Source: an uncultured Chitinophagaceae bacterium
Lineage (GTDB): Bacteria > Bacteroidota > Bacteroidia > Chitinophagales > Chitinophagaceae
Length of the DNA: 64,000 bases
Reading direction: 5' to 3'
Assembly: GCA_937907395.1 (NCBI GenBank)
Contig: CALCII010000013.1
Span: 668,720-732,719 of the forward strand
The notes under the pieces were generated by a model, which did no database searches, had not been told where the DNA came from, and worked only from the letters and a program-made list of their open reading frames with translations. Below are positions 9,328 through 18,878 of this stretch, in pieces; within the stretch, counting starts at the first letter, position 1, and each line of letters begins with the position of its first letter. Both the position numbers and the translations under genes were made by a program.

Positions 9328-9361
9328 AAAAAAGGCAGATACTGAACAGCACCTGCCTTTT
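9328..9361. terminator. Bidirectional terminator between epimerase and ROK kinase genes
   Basis: Stem aaaaggcag (ending at 9338) pairs with ctgcctttt (9353-9361), with an A-run before and a T-run after. It can serve both converging genes. The next 35 bases are a low-complexity patch of ttactt/aactta units. Confidence 0.7.
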
Positions 9362-9398
9362 AACCTATTACTTAAAACTTATTACTTACAACTTTCTC

Positions 9399-10364
9399 CT
9401 AGTGTTCGCTTTCCCAAACCAAAGCACTGGCGCCTAAAATGGCAGCATCGGCTTCTTTAAGATCACTGAATAATACTTTCACTTTATTCTTGAATACCTG
9501 TATCAGGTTGGCTTCCATTGCCTGAACGGTAGGCTTCAGAATCAGGTCGCCGGCTTTTGTAAGTCCGCCAAACAATACAATGGCTTCCGGAGAGGAAAAC
9601 ATCACAAAGTTAGCCAGCGCTTCGCCCAATATCTGTCCGGTAAATTCAAAAATCCGGTTTGCTATTACATCACCCTGGATGGCGCATTGGTAAACCGTTT
9701 CGCTGGTTAATTCATCAATGGTGTAATTTCTCAGCAAACTGGTATTATCAGGTTCATTGGTAAGGAATTCTATAGCAGTCTCACGCACACCTGTAGCCGA
9801 AGCATAAGCTTCCAGTGAGCCTTTCATGCCGGTTCCTTTGTGTAAACGTCCATCCGGACGAACAATCACATGCCCCAGTTCTCCTGCAAAACCATCATGT
9901 CCCAGTAATATTTTTCCGTCAATCACTATGCCCGAGCCAACACCTGTGCCTAGTGTAATGGTGATAAAGTGTTTCATGCCTTTCGCCACACCGTACATCA
10001 TTTCACCAATGGCAGCCGCATTGGCATCATTGGTAAGTTTGGCCGGCAAGCCAAATTTGGTTTCAACCAGTTCGGCCATGGGAATAATGCCTTTCCATTT
10101 CAGGTTGGGAGCATATTCAATGGTGCCTGTGTAATAATTTCCATTAGGAGCGCCCATACCAATTCCTTTGAATTGATTGATGCCTCCATGATGTTCGATC
10201 ATTGGTTGCAGATGCTTGTGTAATTCTTCAATGAAGTCTTCAGCATTTTCGTGTTCATTTGTTTTCATCCTTCCTTGTTCGAGGATGTTTCCGATACGGT
10301 CTACCACTCCAAATTTTGTATTGGTTCCTCCTATATCGATTCCAATTGCATAATGCGAGTTCAT
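9399..10364 (-). CDS. ROK-family sugar kinase (glucokinase-like) lacking the zinc cysteines
   Basis: 321 residues. The N-terminal phosphate loop IGIDIGGTNTKFGVV and the second loop TLGTGVGSGIVIDGKI are typical ROK. GMGAPNGN and LTNDANAAAIGE (catalytic Asp in NDANA near 110) complete the sugar site, and GELGHVIVRPDG carries the conserved E and H of the ROK signature. In most ROK kinases this is followed by C.CG..GC.E, which binds zinc. Here the segment reads HKGTGMKGSLEAYAS, so all the cysteines are missing. The likely reaction is ATP-dependent phosphorylation of glucose or a similar hexose. It lies 38 bp downstream of a sugar MFS transporter on the same strand, so import and phosphorylation are probably co-expressed. 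Confidence 0.85.
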   Translation of the reverse strand: MNSHYAIGIDIGGTNTKFGVVDRIGNILEQGRMKTNEHENAEDFIEELHKHLQPMIEHHGGINQFKGIGMGAPNGNYYTGTIEYAPNLKWKGIIPMAELVETKFGLPAKLTNDANAAAIGEMMYGVAKGMKHFITITLGTGVGSGIVIDGKILLGHDGFAGELGHVIVRPDGRLHKGTGMKGSLEAYASATGVRETAIEFLTNEPDNTSLLRNYTIDELTSETVYQCAIQGDVIANRIFEFTGQILGEALANFVMFSSPEAIVLFGGLTKAGDLILKPTVQAMEANLIQVFKNKVKVLFSDLKEADAAILGASALVWESEH

Positions 10365-10402
10365 GGTTTTAAAATTTATCGATTGTTAAAGCATATTCGT
10401 TA

Positions 10403-11878
10403 TTAATGGCCTCCAACGGCAGATTGTTTATCGTAATCAATACCCTGAGATTTAAGGATTGATTTCGCTTTAACGGCATAAAAGGCAAGGTATGAGAAGC
10501 AGGCAACACCAACCAGGTATGACCACTGAATGCCCAGTAAATTATTTCCGGCAAGGACTCCCTGGAATAAACTTACAAATCCGCCACCCATGATCATCAT
10601 GATCAGGAAGCTGGCTCCTTCGTTTGTATGTTTTCCAAGTCCGGCAATAGCTAATGTAAAGATACAGGGCCACAGTGTGGAGCAGAATAAACCTACACTG
10701 ATGAATGCATAAACACTGGTCATACCATCACTCAGCATACCAATAAACAAGGCAACGATTCCCATGGAAGAGAAAATTAGTAGTTGTCTTGCTGGGTTGT
10801 TTTTACTTAGAATATCACCAACAATCATGGCAACAATTACAAGTGCATAAATATAAAAAGGAGTGATGTCGTGTTTAGCAATGGTATTCACAAGGAGGAA
10901 TACTCCAAATGCGAGATATGGCATCAGGAATTTCATGATTTGTTTTATCCCTTGCGAAACATCAAATGCGCCTACAGAACCGGTCCAGCGGCCAATCATC
11001 AAACTGGCCCAGAATAATGAAACGAACGGTGCAATATTTTCAGTTGGAAACGGTTGCCCATCTGCTGTTTGCAAATGTTGTTTCATGAATTCAGGAAGAT
11101 TACTGGCAGTACTCACTTCCACGCCAACATACAGAAAGATTGCAACCATTCCCAGTACAAGCTGGCCATAGTTAAGCGGACTTTTTCTGTGTAACACTTT
11201 CTCTTCTTTTCCTTCGGCTTCTTCAACAGCAATTGCGTCAAGATTAATCTTGTTTGGTATTGAAGAGAAGCGGAAAATGATTGCAACAATGATAAACGCA
11301 AGGCCTAAAATCAGGTAAGGCGTTTTTATACTTTCAATACTGGCAACTGCTTTGGAACCGGAAGCAACGGAGCCAAAAATGGCGAAGCTGATCAACAGTG
11401 GCCCAATGGTGGTTCCGAGGTTGTTGATACCACCGGCCATGCTTAAACGTTGCGAGCCTTTCTTGGGATCACCCATGATAATGGCCAAAGGATTTGCTGC
11501 GGTTTGTTGCAACGAAAAACCAAGGCCCACAATGAACAATCCGCTGATCATAAGTCCGAATGATGCTGTTTGTGCTGCGGGATAGAATAATAAAGTGCCT
11601 ATGGCCGAAATCACTAACCCAACGGAAATCCCGTTTCTGTAGCCAATGCGATTAAGGATATCTCCGCCAGAAACTTTTGATACAATGAAATAAATGATTG
11701 AACCTACAGTGTAGGCAACATAAAATGCAAATGAAATCATTTGTGATTGCCATTGCTCAAGATGCAGATGTTCTTTGAAAACGGGAATCAGGATATCATT
11801 ACTTGCGGCAACAAAACCCCAGAAGAAAAACACACTGATCAGCGTGCCGAACTGGGACCATTTGGTAGTTTGATTCAT
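10403..11878 (-). CDS. FHS-type sugar MFS transporter (FucP/GluP-like)
   Basis: 491 residues, about 12 membrane helices. The N-terminus SVFFFWGFVAASNDILIPVFK and the segment GLGFSLQQTAANPLAIIMGD resemble the fucose-galactose-glucose:H+ symporter family, where F.WG......N.ILIP and QTA.NP are hallmarks. A charged loop near residues 210-240 (EEAEGKEEKVLHRKS) separates the two six-helix halves. The C-terminal half carries ALFIGMLSDGMTSVYAF. The gene is upstream of the ROK kinase and divergent from glgA. A glucose or related monosaccharide substrate is likely but inferred. Confidence 0.82.
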   Translation of the reverse strand: MNQTTKWSQFGTLISVFFFWGFVAASNDILIPVFKEHLHLEQWQSQMISFAFYVAYTVGSIIYFIVSKVSGGDILNRIGYRNGISVGLVISAIGTLLFYPAAQTASFGLMISGLFIVGLGFSLQQTAANPLAIIMGDPKKGSQRLSMAGGINNLGTTIGPLLISFAIFGSVASGSKAVASIESIKTPYLILGLAFIIVAIIFRFSSIPNKINLDAIAVEEAEGKEEKVLHRKSPLNYGQLVLGMVAIFLYVGVEVSTASNLPEFMKQHLQTADGQPFPTENIAPFVSLFWASLMIGRWTGSVGAFDVSQGIKQIMKFLMPYLAFGVFLLVNTIAKHDITPFYIYALVIVAMIVGDILSKNNPARQLLIFSSMGIVALFIGMLSDGMTSVYAFISVGLFCSTLWPCIFTLAIAGLGKHTNEGASFLIMMIMGGGFVSLFQGVLAGNNLLGIQWSYLVGVACFSYLAFYAVKAKSILKSQGIDYDKQSAVGGH

Positions 11879-12019
11879 AACAATCGTTGGTTGTAGTTAA
11901 ATGAGCTAAAATGAGCAATGAAAGTACAAATTTTAAAGGCTCAAAAATTATTTGATTTTTTTTAGTTGGAGAGGAAAGTCCTTCCTATATTCAATGCGTG
12001 ATTAAAGCCATATTGAATT

Positions 12020-13441
12020 ATGCAAATACTTCATGTAAGCGCCGAATGTTATCCAGTGGCCAAAGCCGGTGGATTGGGTGATGTGGTTGGCGCACTGCCC
12101 AAATATCTCAACAAAGCCGGGCATCCATCCAAGGTAGTGATGCCCATGTATCGTACTCATTTCTTAAATAATAATACATGGGAAGTTGTTCACAAAGGGA
12201 GCAGTAACCTGGGGGATTATTTTTTTGATTATACCATTATAAAAGAAGAAACCAATAAGCTGGGCTTTGAATTGTACCTGGTTGATATCTATGGTTTGCT
12301 CGACAGGGATAAAGTATATGGTTACGAAGATGATGCCCAGCGGTTCACTGCATTTCAGATAGCAGTGGTCGATTGGTTATCTGTATGGCAACCGCAGGAT
12401 CGTCCCGATGTGGTACATGTACACGATCATCACACCGCATTGATCCCTTTTATGATGCAACATTCCTACCGGTATCGTCACCTCGCATCCATTCCAACGG
12501 TGTTAACCATCCACAATGCCCAATACCAGGGCTGGATGGACTGGAGCCAGAGTGTTTATCTTCCTCCTTATGATGAATGGAAAACCGGCTTGCTGGAATG
12601 GGAAGGTGGCATTAATCCCTTGGCTTGTGGTATCAAATGCGCATCTAAAGTAACAACGGTGAGCTGGAGTTACCTGGATGAACTGAAGTACATGAGCAAC
12701 GGACTGGAAGCTTTATTTGAATATGAAAAAGGCAAATGCAGTGGAATCCTCAATGGAATAGATGTGCAGGTTTGGGATCCGGCGCATGATACTTATATCA
12801 AAAATGATTTTACTATTCAAACCGTAACGGAAGGCAAAGAAAAAAACAAGCGCCTGCTTTGTGATCAGTTTGGATTAAATCCCGATAAACCATTATTTGT
12901 ATTCATTGGCCGTTTGGTTGGTGAAAAAGCAGCCGACCTGCTTCCGGGTGTGATTGGCGACTCCTTTTATCATATCGGCCGTAAAATGAGCTTCCTCATA
13001 CTGGGTAGCGGAGATCCGCATGTGGAAGGGCAACTGAACGGCATGATTCCCATTTCACAAAATGATTATGGCTGTTATATCGGCTATAATGAAGGTTTAA
13101 GCCATCTCATGTATGCCGGGGCCGATTTTCTGCTCATGCCCAGCCGGGTGGAACCTTGCGGCCTTAACCAGATGTACGCCATGCGCTATGGCACCGTGCC
13201 ACTCGTTCGCAACACAGGCGGGCTGCGGGATACCGTGAGGGACATCAGTGAGCCGAACGGATATGGTTTTGTGTACAACGATGCTTCAGTGGGCGATATT
13301 ACCAATGCCATCTGGAGAGCCTGCGATCTGTACGAAAGCACAAATTCGTTTAACACTGCCCGCAGGACCATGATGCAGCTGGATTACAGCTGGGAAAAAA
13401 GTGTACAACAATATGTAGCACTCTATCAATCACTGAAGTAA
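12020..13441 (+). CDS. glgA: Glycogen synthase, ADP-glucose dependent (GT5)
   Basis: 473 residues, the usual length for bacterial GlgA. The ADP-glucose-binding motif KAGGLGDVVGALP starts at residue 15. FIGRLVGEKAADLLPGVI and the C-terminal PSRVEPCGLNQMYAMRYGT (near 373-392) with NTGGLRDTV form the GT-B sugar-nucleotide site with the conserved Glu. It extends alpha-1,4-glucan chains from ADP-glucose in the cytoplasm. glgC, 40 bp downstream on the same strand, supplies the substrate. The upstream 141 bp is shared with the divergent MFS transporter. Confidence 0.95.
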   Translation: MQILHVSAECYPVAKAGGLGDVVGALPKYLNKAGHPSKVVMPMYRTHFLNNNTWEVVHKGSSNLGDYFFDYTIIKEETNKLGFELYLVDIYGLLDRDKVYGYEDDAQRFTAFQIAVVDWLSVWQPQDRPDVVHVHDHHTALIPFMMQHSYRYRHLASIPTVLTIHNAQYQGWMDWSQSVYLPPYDEWKTGLLEWEGGINPLACGIKCASKVTTVSWSYLDELKYMSNGLEALFEYEKGKCSGILNGIDVQVWDPAHDTYIKNDFTIQTVTEGKEKNKRLLCDQFGLNPDKPLFVFIGRLVGEKAADLLPGVIGDSFYHIGRKMSFLILGSGDPHVEGQLNGMIPISQNDYGCYIGYNEGLSHLMYAGADFLLMPSRVEPCGLNQMYAMRYGTVPLVRNTGGLRDTVRDISEPNGYGFVYNDASVGDITNAIWRACDLYESTNSFNTARRTMMQLDYSWEKSVQQYVALYQSLK

Positions 13442-13481
13442 CTTTATAGACTTTCTAATCTTACTAAATCAAGCACTCTAT

Positions 13482-14771
13482 ATGGCAGCAAAATCTTTTG
13501 GTCGTGATACACTGGCAATCATCCTTGGCGGTGGTGCAGGAACCCGTTTGTATCCTTTAACAGCCAGCAGAAGTAAACCCGCAGTACCCATTGCAGGTAA
13601 ATACAGGTTAGTGGATATTCCTATTTCCAATTGTATGAATTCGGGTATCAACCGCATGTTTGTACTCACACAGTTCAACTCTGCTTCATTAAACAAGCAT
13701 ATCAAGAACACCTATCACTTCAGCACATTCAGCAGTGCCTTTGTTGATATATTGGCAGCAGAACAAACGCCGGATAACTCTGGTTGGTACCAGGGAACAG
13801 CGGATGCTGTAAGGCAGTGTTTGCGGCATATGCAACAACATGATGCTGAATATATCCTGATTCTGTCTGGTGACCAGTTGTACCAGATGGATTTTCAGAA
13901 AATGCTGGAAGACCATGTGGAAAGAGGAGCTGATATCAGCATTGCAACGATTCCGGTGGGAGAAAGGGAAGCTCCTGAATTTGGTATTCTGAAAACAGAC
14001 GCCAACAGTATGATTTCTTCATTCATTGAAAAGCCCAAAAAAGATTTGTTGCCGGAATGGGTGAGCGATACCGGAGATGATATGCGTAATATGGGACGCA
14101 TTTACCTGGCTTCAATGGGTATTTATATTTTCAATCGTAAATTATTGTTTGACCTCCTGCAGGAAGAACATGCAGAAGCAACGGATTTTGGCAAGGAAAT
14201 TATTCCTTCTTCTATTGATAAATACAAAGTGGCCAGTTATCAGTATGATGGTTACTGGACAGATATCGGAAATATTTATTCTTTCTTTGAAGCCAACCTG
14301 GCGTTAACACAGGAAATACCTGATTTCAATTTGTTTGATAATGATCGTCCGGTGTTTACCCGTGCCAGGATGTTGCCGCCTGCCAAAATCAGTGGAACCA
14401 CACTTGAGAAAACAATCATTGCTGAAGGTTCCATTATTCTTGCGAGCCGTATTGAAAACAGTGTGATTGGTATACGTACCCGCATTGGGCATGGCACAAC
14501 TATTGTGAGCTGCTATATCATGGGAGGAGATTATTATGAAACCCTGGAAGAAATGAATCATGCAGCAGAGAGAGGTATTCCCAAAGTGGGGATTGGCGAA
14601 CGATGCTATATTAAAAATACAATCATCGATAAAAACTGCCGTATTGGAAATGATGTAAGGATCAATGGTGGTCCGCACCTGGCCAATACAGATCATTCAC
14701 TTTATACTGTTAAAGATGGTATTGTAGTGGTGAAGAAAGGGGCAGTGATTCCCGATGGATTTGTTATATAA
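13482..14771 (+). CDS. glgC: Glucose-1-phosphate adenylyltransferase (ADP-glucose pyrophosphorylase)
   Basis: 429 residues. The N-terminal nucleotidyltransferase domain has LAIILGGGAGTRLYPLT, SKPAVPIAGKYRLVDIPISN and the GDQLYQMDF active-site segment. The C-terminal left-handed beta-helix shows hexapeptide-like repeats (SRIENSVIGIRTRIGHGT; NTIIDKNCRIGNDVRING). It makes ADP-glucose from glucose-1-phosphate and ATP, the committed step of glycogen synthesis, and is normally under allosteric control by glycolytic intermediates. It follows glgA with 40 bp between and probably shares its transcript. Confidence 0.95.
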   Translation: MAAKSFGRDTLAIILGGGAGTRLYPLTASRSKPAVPIAGKYRLVDIPISNCMNSGINRMFVLTQFNSASLNKHIKNTYHFSTFSSAFVDILAAEQTPDNSGWYQGTADAVRQCLRHMQQHDAEYILILSGDQLYQMDFQKMLEDHVERGADISIATIPVGEREAPEFGILKTDANSMISSFIEKPKKDLLPEWVSDTGDDMRNMGRIYLASMGIYIFNRKLLFDLLQEEHAEATDFGKEIIPSSIDKYKVASYQYDGYWTDIGNIYSFFEANLALTQEIPDFNLFDNDRPVFTRARMLPPAKISGTTLEKTIIAEGSIILASRIENSVIGIRTRIGHGTTIVSCYIMGGDYYETLEEMNHAAERGIPKVGIGERCYIKNTIIDKNCRIGNDVRINGGPHLANTDHSLYTVKDGIVVVKKGAVIPDGFVI

Positions 14772-14834
14772 ACGATTTACGACCACTAATCGATTGTTGA
14801 ATTAAAAATCCCCTTCAAGGAGGGTCCTATTGTT

Positions 14835-16178
14835 ATGGCTCTTACAGGAAGCTCACAGTCTTCATCATCCGCCTTAAAGCCAAAACTTGCGTTCTGGCAA
14901 ATCTGGAATATCAGTTTTGGATTTTTAGGTGTGCAGATTGGTTACTCACTTCAAAATGCAAACACAAGCCGTATTCTTTCTGCCATTGGTGCAGATCCTC
15001 ATCATCTGAGTTTGTTCTGGCTGGCTGCACCGGTAGCCGGTTTAATTGTACAACCCATTGTTGGTTTGTCGAGTGATAAAACATGGACCCGTTTGGGCAG
15101 ACGTATCCCCTTTATTCTGGGTGGTGCCTTTGTTTCTGCTGCGGCTATGTTCTTTATGCCTAACTCTGAAAATTTCGCTGCACTGTTGCCGCCACTGTTC
15201 TTTGGTGCTACCATGTTGCTGTTGATGGATACATCGTTCAATGTAACCATGCAGCCATTCCGTGCATTGGTGAGTGATATGGTGCCCGATTCACAACGTA
15301 CAATTGGTTATTCTGTTCAAAGCTTTCTGATCAATGCAGGTGCTGTTGCAGGATCTCTTTTGCCGTTTATATTAACATGGGCAGGTGTTGCCAATGAACC
15401 GGCTCCGGGAGCGAAAGTGGCTCCAACTGTTATCTGGTCATTTTATATTGGCGGGGCAGCTTTATTGCTAACTGTACTTTGGACTTCTTTCCGCACAAAA
15501 GAATATCCCCCGGAAGAATATGCAGCTTATAATAACATTGATAATTCAACACAAGAGAAAGTAAAGTTTACAGATCTGTTGAAGAACATCCCGAAAACAA
15601 TGTGGCAACTGGCTGTTACACAATTTTTCTCCTGGTTCTCCTTATTCTTAATGTGGGTTTATACAACACAGGGTATTGCGCAGAACATCTGGGGTACGAG
15701 TGAAGCAACTTCAAAAGAATTCAACGAGGCCGGTAACTGGACAGGTGTGATTTTTGCTGCTTACAGTGTATTTGCGGCTTTGTATTCTTTAGTACTTACT
15801 CCGGTAGCGAATAAATTCGGCCGCCGTAATACGTACATGTTGTCGTTGCTTGCAGGAGGTGTGGGATTATTTTCCATGGTGTTTATCAAAGATAAATATG
15901 TATTGTTTGCAGCAATGATTGGTATTGGTGTAGCCTGGGCAGCAATTCTGGCGATGCCTTATGCTATTCTTTCTTCTTCATTGCCTCCCAAGCAAACAGG
16001 TGTATATATGGGATTGTTTAATGCCACCATCACCATTCCGCAAATTGCTGCGGGTTTATTAGGAGGTGTTGCCTTAACATTGTTAGGTAACCACGCCATT
16101 AATGTAATTGGATTGGCTGGTGTGTCTATGTTTATTGCCGGTGTGTGTGCAAGATTTGTAATCAAAGACTCACATTAA
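14835..16178 (+). CDS. SLC45/GPH-like MFS sugar transporter (maltose-type)
   Basis: 447 residues with about 12 hydrophobic helices. The N-terminus FWQIWNISFGFLGVQIGYSL and the loop SSDKTWTRLGRRIPFILGG (RxGRR motif between helices 2 and 3) are characteristic of SLC45-like sugar transporters, including sucrose and maltose carriers. A second GRR motif (KFGRRNTYMLS) appears in the C-terminal half, as usual for this family. It lies between glgC and the GH13 amylase gene (18 bp downstream), so maltose or maltodextrin import is the natural reading. Substrate is inferred from context. Confidence 0.82.
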   Translation: MALTGSSQSSSSALKPKLAFWQIWNISFGFLGVQIGYSLQNANTSRILSAIGADPHHLSLFWLAAPVAGLIVQPIVGLSSDKTWTRLGRRIPFILGGAFVSAAAMFFMPNSENFAALLPPLFFGATMLLLMDTSFNVTMQPFRALVSDMVPDSQRTIGYSVQSFLINAGAVAGSLLPFILTWAGVANEPAPGAKVAPTVIWSFYIGGAALLLTVLWTSFRTKEYPPEEYAAYNNIDNSTQEKVKFTDLLKNIPKTMWQLAVTQFFSWFSLFLMWVYTTQGIAQNIWGTSEATSKEFNEAGNWTGVIFAAYSVFAALYSLVLTPVANKFGRRNTYMLSLLAGGVGLFSMVFIKDKYVLFAAMIGIGVAWAAILAMPYAILSSSLPPKQTGVYMGLFNATITIPQIAAGLLGGVALTLLGNHAINVIGLAGVSMFIAGVCARFVIKDSH

Positions 16179-16196
16179 TTAAAATAATTATAATCA

Positions 16197-18050
16197 ATGA
16201 AACGTTTATTCAGTTTTTTAATCGCATGTATTGCGACAGTTCCCGTATGGGCTCAACTGCAGTATGATCTTTATCCGGCCAATTGGTGGGTAGGGATGAA
16301 ATACAACAAAATTCAGTTGATGATTAATGCAGAAGGGGTTGGGAATTACTCCGGCTTTTCTGTGAACTATCCCGGAGTTGTTTTAGGCAAAGTGAACAAG
16401 TTTGCCAGTAAGAATTATGTAATACTTGATCTTACGATTCAACCCACTGCAAAAGCAGGCATGGTTGTTATTAAAGCGAAAGATGCAGCAGGCAAACCTG
16501 CCAGCTTTGATTTCTCAATTAATCAACGCCGTAAGGGCAGAGGTACAGAATTTGCACAAGGTGTTACTTCTTCAGATATCATGTACCTGATCATGCCCGA
16601 CCGTTTCAGCAACGGTGATCCAATGAACGATAAAGTGCCGGGCATGCGGGATCAGTCGCTCAACAGGGATACTGTATTTAACAGGCATGGCGGAGATTTA
16701 CTGGGTGTTCAGAATCACCTGGATTACCTGTTGGATTTAGGTGTAACATCTATCTGGCTGAATCCTGTTTGGGAAAATGATATGCCTGAACGCACAGAGC
16801 ATGGATATGCATTTACGAATCATTATAAAGTGGATCCACGGTTAGGTGGATATATGGGCCTGAAGCGTTTGGTGGATGCTATGCACAGTAAAGGAATGAA
16901 ATATGTGAGTGATGCTGTTTATAACCACGTAGGAATTGAGCATCATTTGTTCAGGGATCAACCGGATAGTACCTGGTTTCATCGTTGGCCCAAATTCACG
17001 CAAACGAATTACAAAGACCAGATCATGTTTGACCCTTATGCATCTGCATATGATAAAAAAATAATGAGCGATGGTTGGTTTGTAACCAGTATGCCCGATT
17101 GGGATCATTCGAATCCTTTTGTTGCTAATTTTTTAATTCAACATGCAATCTGGAGTGTGGAAGAATTTGGAATCGATGGTTTCCGTATTGATACTTATGC
17201 TTACAATGATCTTCAGTTCATGAACCGTTGCAACAAAGCATTGTATGACGACTACCCGAAAATTACCATATTTGGTGAAACATGGGTTCATGGTGTGATC
17301 AACCAGAGCTACTATTGCGAAAATACATTTGCCACAAAGTATAAAAGCAATATGCAGGCAACAACAGATTTTCAAACCCTGTTTTATGGCATTACACCTG
17401 CCTGTAATGAGAATTTTGGCTGGACAGAAGGTGTAAACAAACTCTATACAACATTAGCACAGGATATCGTTTACAAAGATCCTATGCGACAGGTGGTCTT
17501 CCTAGATAATCATGATATCGCCCGTTTCTATTCCGTAGTGGGAGAAGATACATCAAAATACAAAATGGCTTATGCCTGGTTGATGACAGCCCGTGGTATT
17601 CCTCAGATGTATTATGGTGATGAAATTCTGATGACTGGTTTCACTTCTCCCAGTGATGGTTATGTTCGCCAGGATTTTCCCGGTGGCTGGGCTGGTGATG
17701 CCGCCAATAAGTTTACTGCAGAAGGCAGAACTGCAAAAGAAAATTCAATCTTTAATTATATACGCAGGTTGAATAAATTCCGTCAGCAGTCTACTGCTAT
17801 AAAAACAGGAAAGTTCATGCAGTTTTATCCTATTGACGGTGTGTATGTTTATTTCCGTTACGATGGTAAACAAACTGTAATGTGTTTAATGAACACCAAT
17901 AAGGAAGCCAAAACAATTGACCTGGCTCGTTTTGCAGAACGCATGAAAGGCTTTACAAAAGCACTGGATGTGGAAGCAAATACTGAATTCCAACTGGAAT
18001 CAAAAATCACTCTTGTACCGGTTTCAACATTGGTACTTGAATTGAAATAA
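16197..18050 (+). CDS. GH13 alpha-amylase family enzyme, cyclomaltodextrinase/neopullulanase-like, exported
   Basis: 617 residues with a signal peptide (MKRLFSFLIACIATVPVWAQ). Residues about 22-115 form a beta-sandwich resembling the cyclomaltodextrinase N-terminal domain. The GH13 barrel follows, with region I DAVYNHVG, region II GFRIDTYAY (nucleophile Asp near 329), region III FGETW (acid Glu near 360) and region IV FLDNHDIARF (Asp near 438). The C-terminal 80 residues form the expected beta domain. The layout matches SusA-type periplasmic enzymes that cut maltodextrins, cyclodextrins or pullulan. With the SLC45-like transporter 18 bp upstream, it probably breaks alpha-glucans outside the inner membrane for uptake. 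There are no SusC/SusD genes beside it. Confidence 0.92.
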   Translation: MKRLFSFLIACIATVPVWAQLQYDLYPANWWVGMKYNKIQLMINAEGVGNYSGFSVNYPGVVLGKVNKFASKNYVILDLTIQPTAKAGMVVIKAKDAAGKPASFDFSINQRRKGRGTEFAQGVTSSDIMYLIMPDRFSNGDPMNDKVPGMRDQSLNRDTVFNRHGGDLLGVQNHLDYLLDLGVTSIWLNPVWENDMPERTEHGYAFTNHYKVDPRLGGYMGLKRLVDAMHSKGMKYVSDAVYNHVGIEHHLFRDQPDSTWFHRWPKFTQTNYKDQIMFDPYASAYDKKIMSDGWFVTSMPDWDHSNPFVANFLIQHAIWSVEEFGIDGFRIDTYAYNDLQFMNRCNKALYDDYPKITIFGETWVHGVINQSYYCENTFATKYKSNMQATTDFQTLFYGITPACNENFGWTEGVNKLYTTLAQDIVYKDPMRQVVFLDNHDIARFYSVVGEDTSKYKMAYAWLMTARGIPQMYYGDEILMTGFTSPSDGYVRQDFPGGWAGDAANKFTAEGRTAKENSIFNYIRRLNKFRQQSTAIKTGKFMQFYPIDGVYVYFRYDGKQTVMCLMNTNKEAKTIDLARFAERMKGFTKALDVEANTEFQLESKITLVPVSTLVLELK

Positions 18051-18068
18051 AGGTTATTGTATCAAAAA

Positions 18069-18098
18069 GAAAAGGAGCAATTTCAATTGCTCCTTTTC
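18069..18098. terminator. Bidirectional terminator between amylase and GLPGLI genes
   Basis: A 14-bp stem, gaaaaggagcaatt pairing with aattgctccttttc, encloses a 2-base gap. It is flanked by an A-rich left side and a T-rich right side between two converging genes. Confidence 0.8.
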
Positions 18099-18114
18099 TT
18101 ATATCTGTAAGCTC

Positions 18115-18858
18115 CTAAAGTAAACTGTTCCACAAAACTTTTGCCCCGTATTTGCCCCAGTCTTTCATTGCTTTACCGAGATCTTTCTGATAGGCCTGCC
18201 AGTTAACCAGTTTTCCTTTTTGTTTGGGTGCAAGCGCAGCAGGAGTGGGTTCTGTTAATTCAACCTTTGTGGCAAACCATGTGATTTGTAAACGGGGAAC
18301 AGCCAGCCCAAGGATCATTCCGGGAAGCCCGCCAAAACTTTCAGGTCCGCTGCTAACAGTAATTTCATCGGTATAAAAAGCAACGATATAAACAGAATCG
18401 CAAATGATAGTTACCGCTTTCCTGCATTCAAAACCGGCAATGGTTCGTGTTTCGTTCGTAATGCGCCATTCATATTTCTGCATGCTGTCTTTAATAAGAT
18501 AAGTTTGTTCAAAAATATCCCGCTGCAGAGAGATCTGGTTGTTCTTTAAATCCTTGATTGTAACATCTGTTTCGCTGGGTTTTCTTCCCCACACATATTT
18601 AACATCTGTATTTTCCTTTAAAAGTTTGTAAACAGATTTCTCTTGTGTGAAATCCATTACATACACATCGTTCACCATTTTAGGAAAATTCTTTTTCATT
18701 TCTGTCACCCACGGACTCTCTTCGTCTTCCTTATCGAAATAGGAGAACTGGTTGATCCGTTTTTCATATTCTATCCGGCCACTGCCAATGAATTTAACTT
18801 GTGCCTGCAAAGCTTGTGAAGCGATAATGAGTGCAAATATGATCAGAATTTTTTTCAT
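18115..18858 (-). CDS. GLPGLI family exported protein
   Basis: 247 residues with a signal peptide (MKKILIIFALIIASQALQAQ). The family motif appears as FGGLPGMILGL near residue 200, preceded by a segment with IAGFECRKA and IVAFYTDEI, the usual order in GLPGLI proteins (name-giving motif GLPGLILE). These are Bacteroidota proteins of unknown function, often paired with an outer-membrane barrel receptor. Here it follows such a receptor by 20 bp on the same strand, so the two are probably one transcription unit. The C-terminus is shorter and more basic than usual. Confidence 0.85.
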   Translation of the reverse strand: MKKILIIFALIIASQALQAQVKFIGSGRIEYEKRINQFSYFDKEDEESPWVTEMKKNFPKMVNDVYVMDFTQEKSVYKLLKENTDVKYVWGRKPSETDVTIKDLKNNQISLQRDIFEQTYLIKDSMQKYEWRITNETRTIAGFECRKAVTIICDSVYIVAFYTDEITVSSGPESFGGLPGMILGLAVPRLQITWFATKVELTEPTPAALAPKQKGKLVNWQAYQKDLGKAMKDWGKYGAKVLWNSLL

Positions 18859-18878
18859 GTGTTTGAGTTTGTGTTTGA

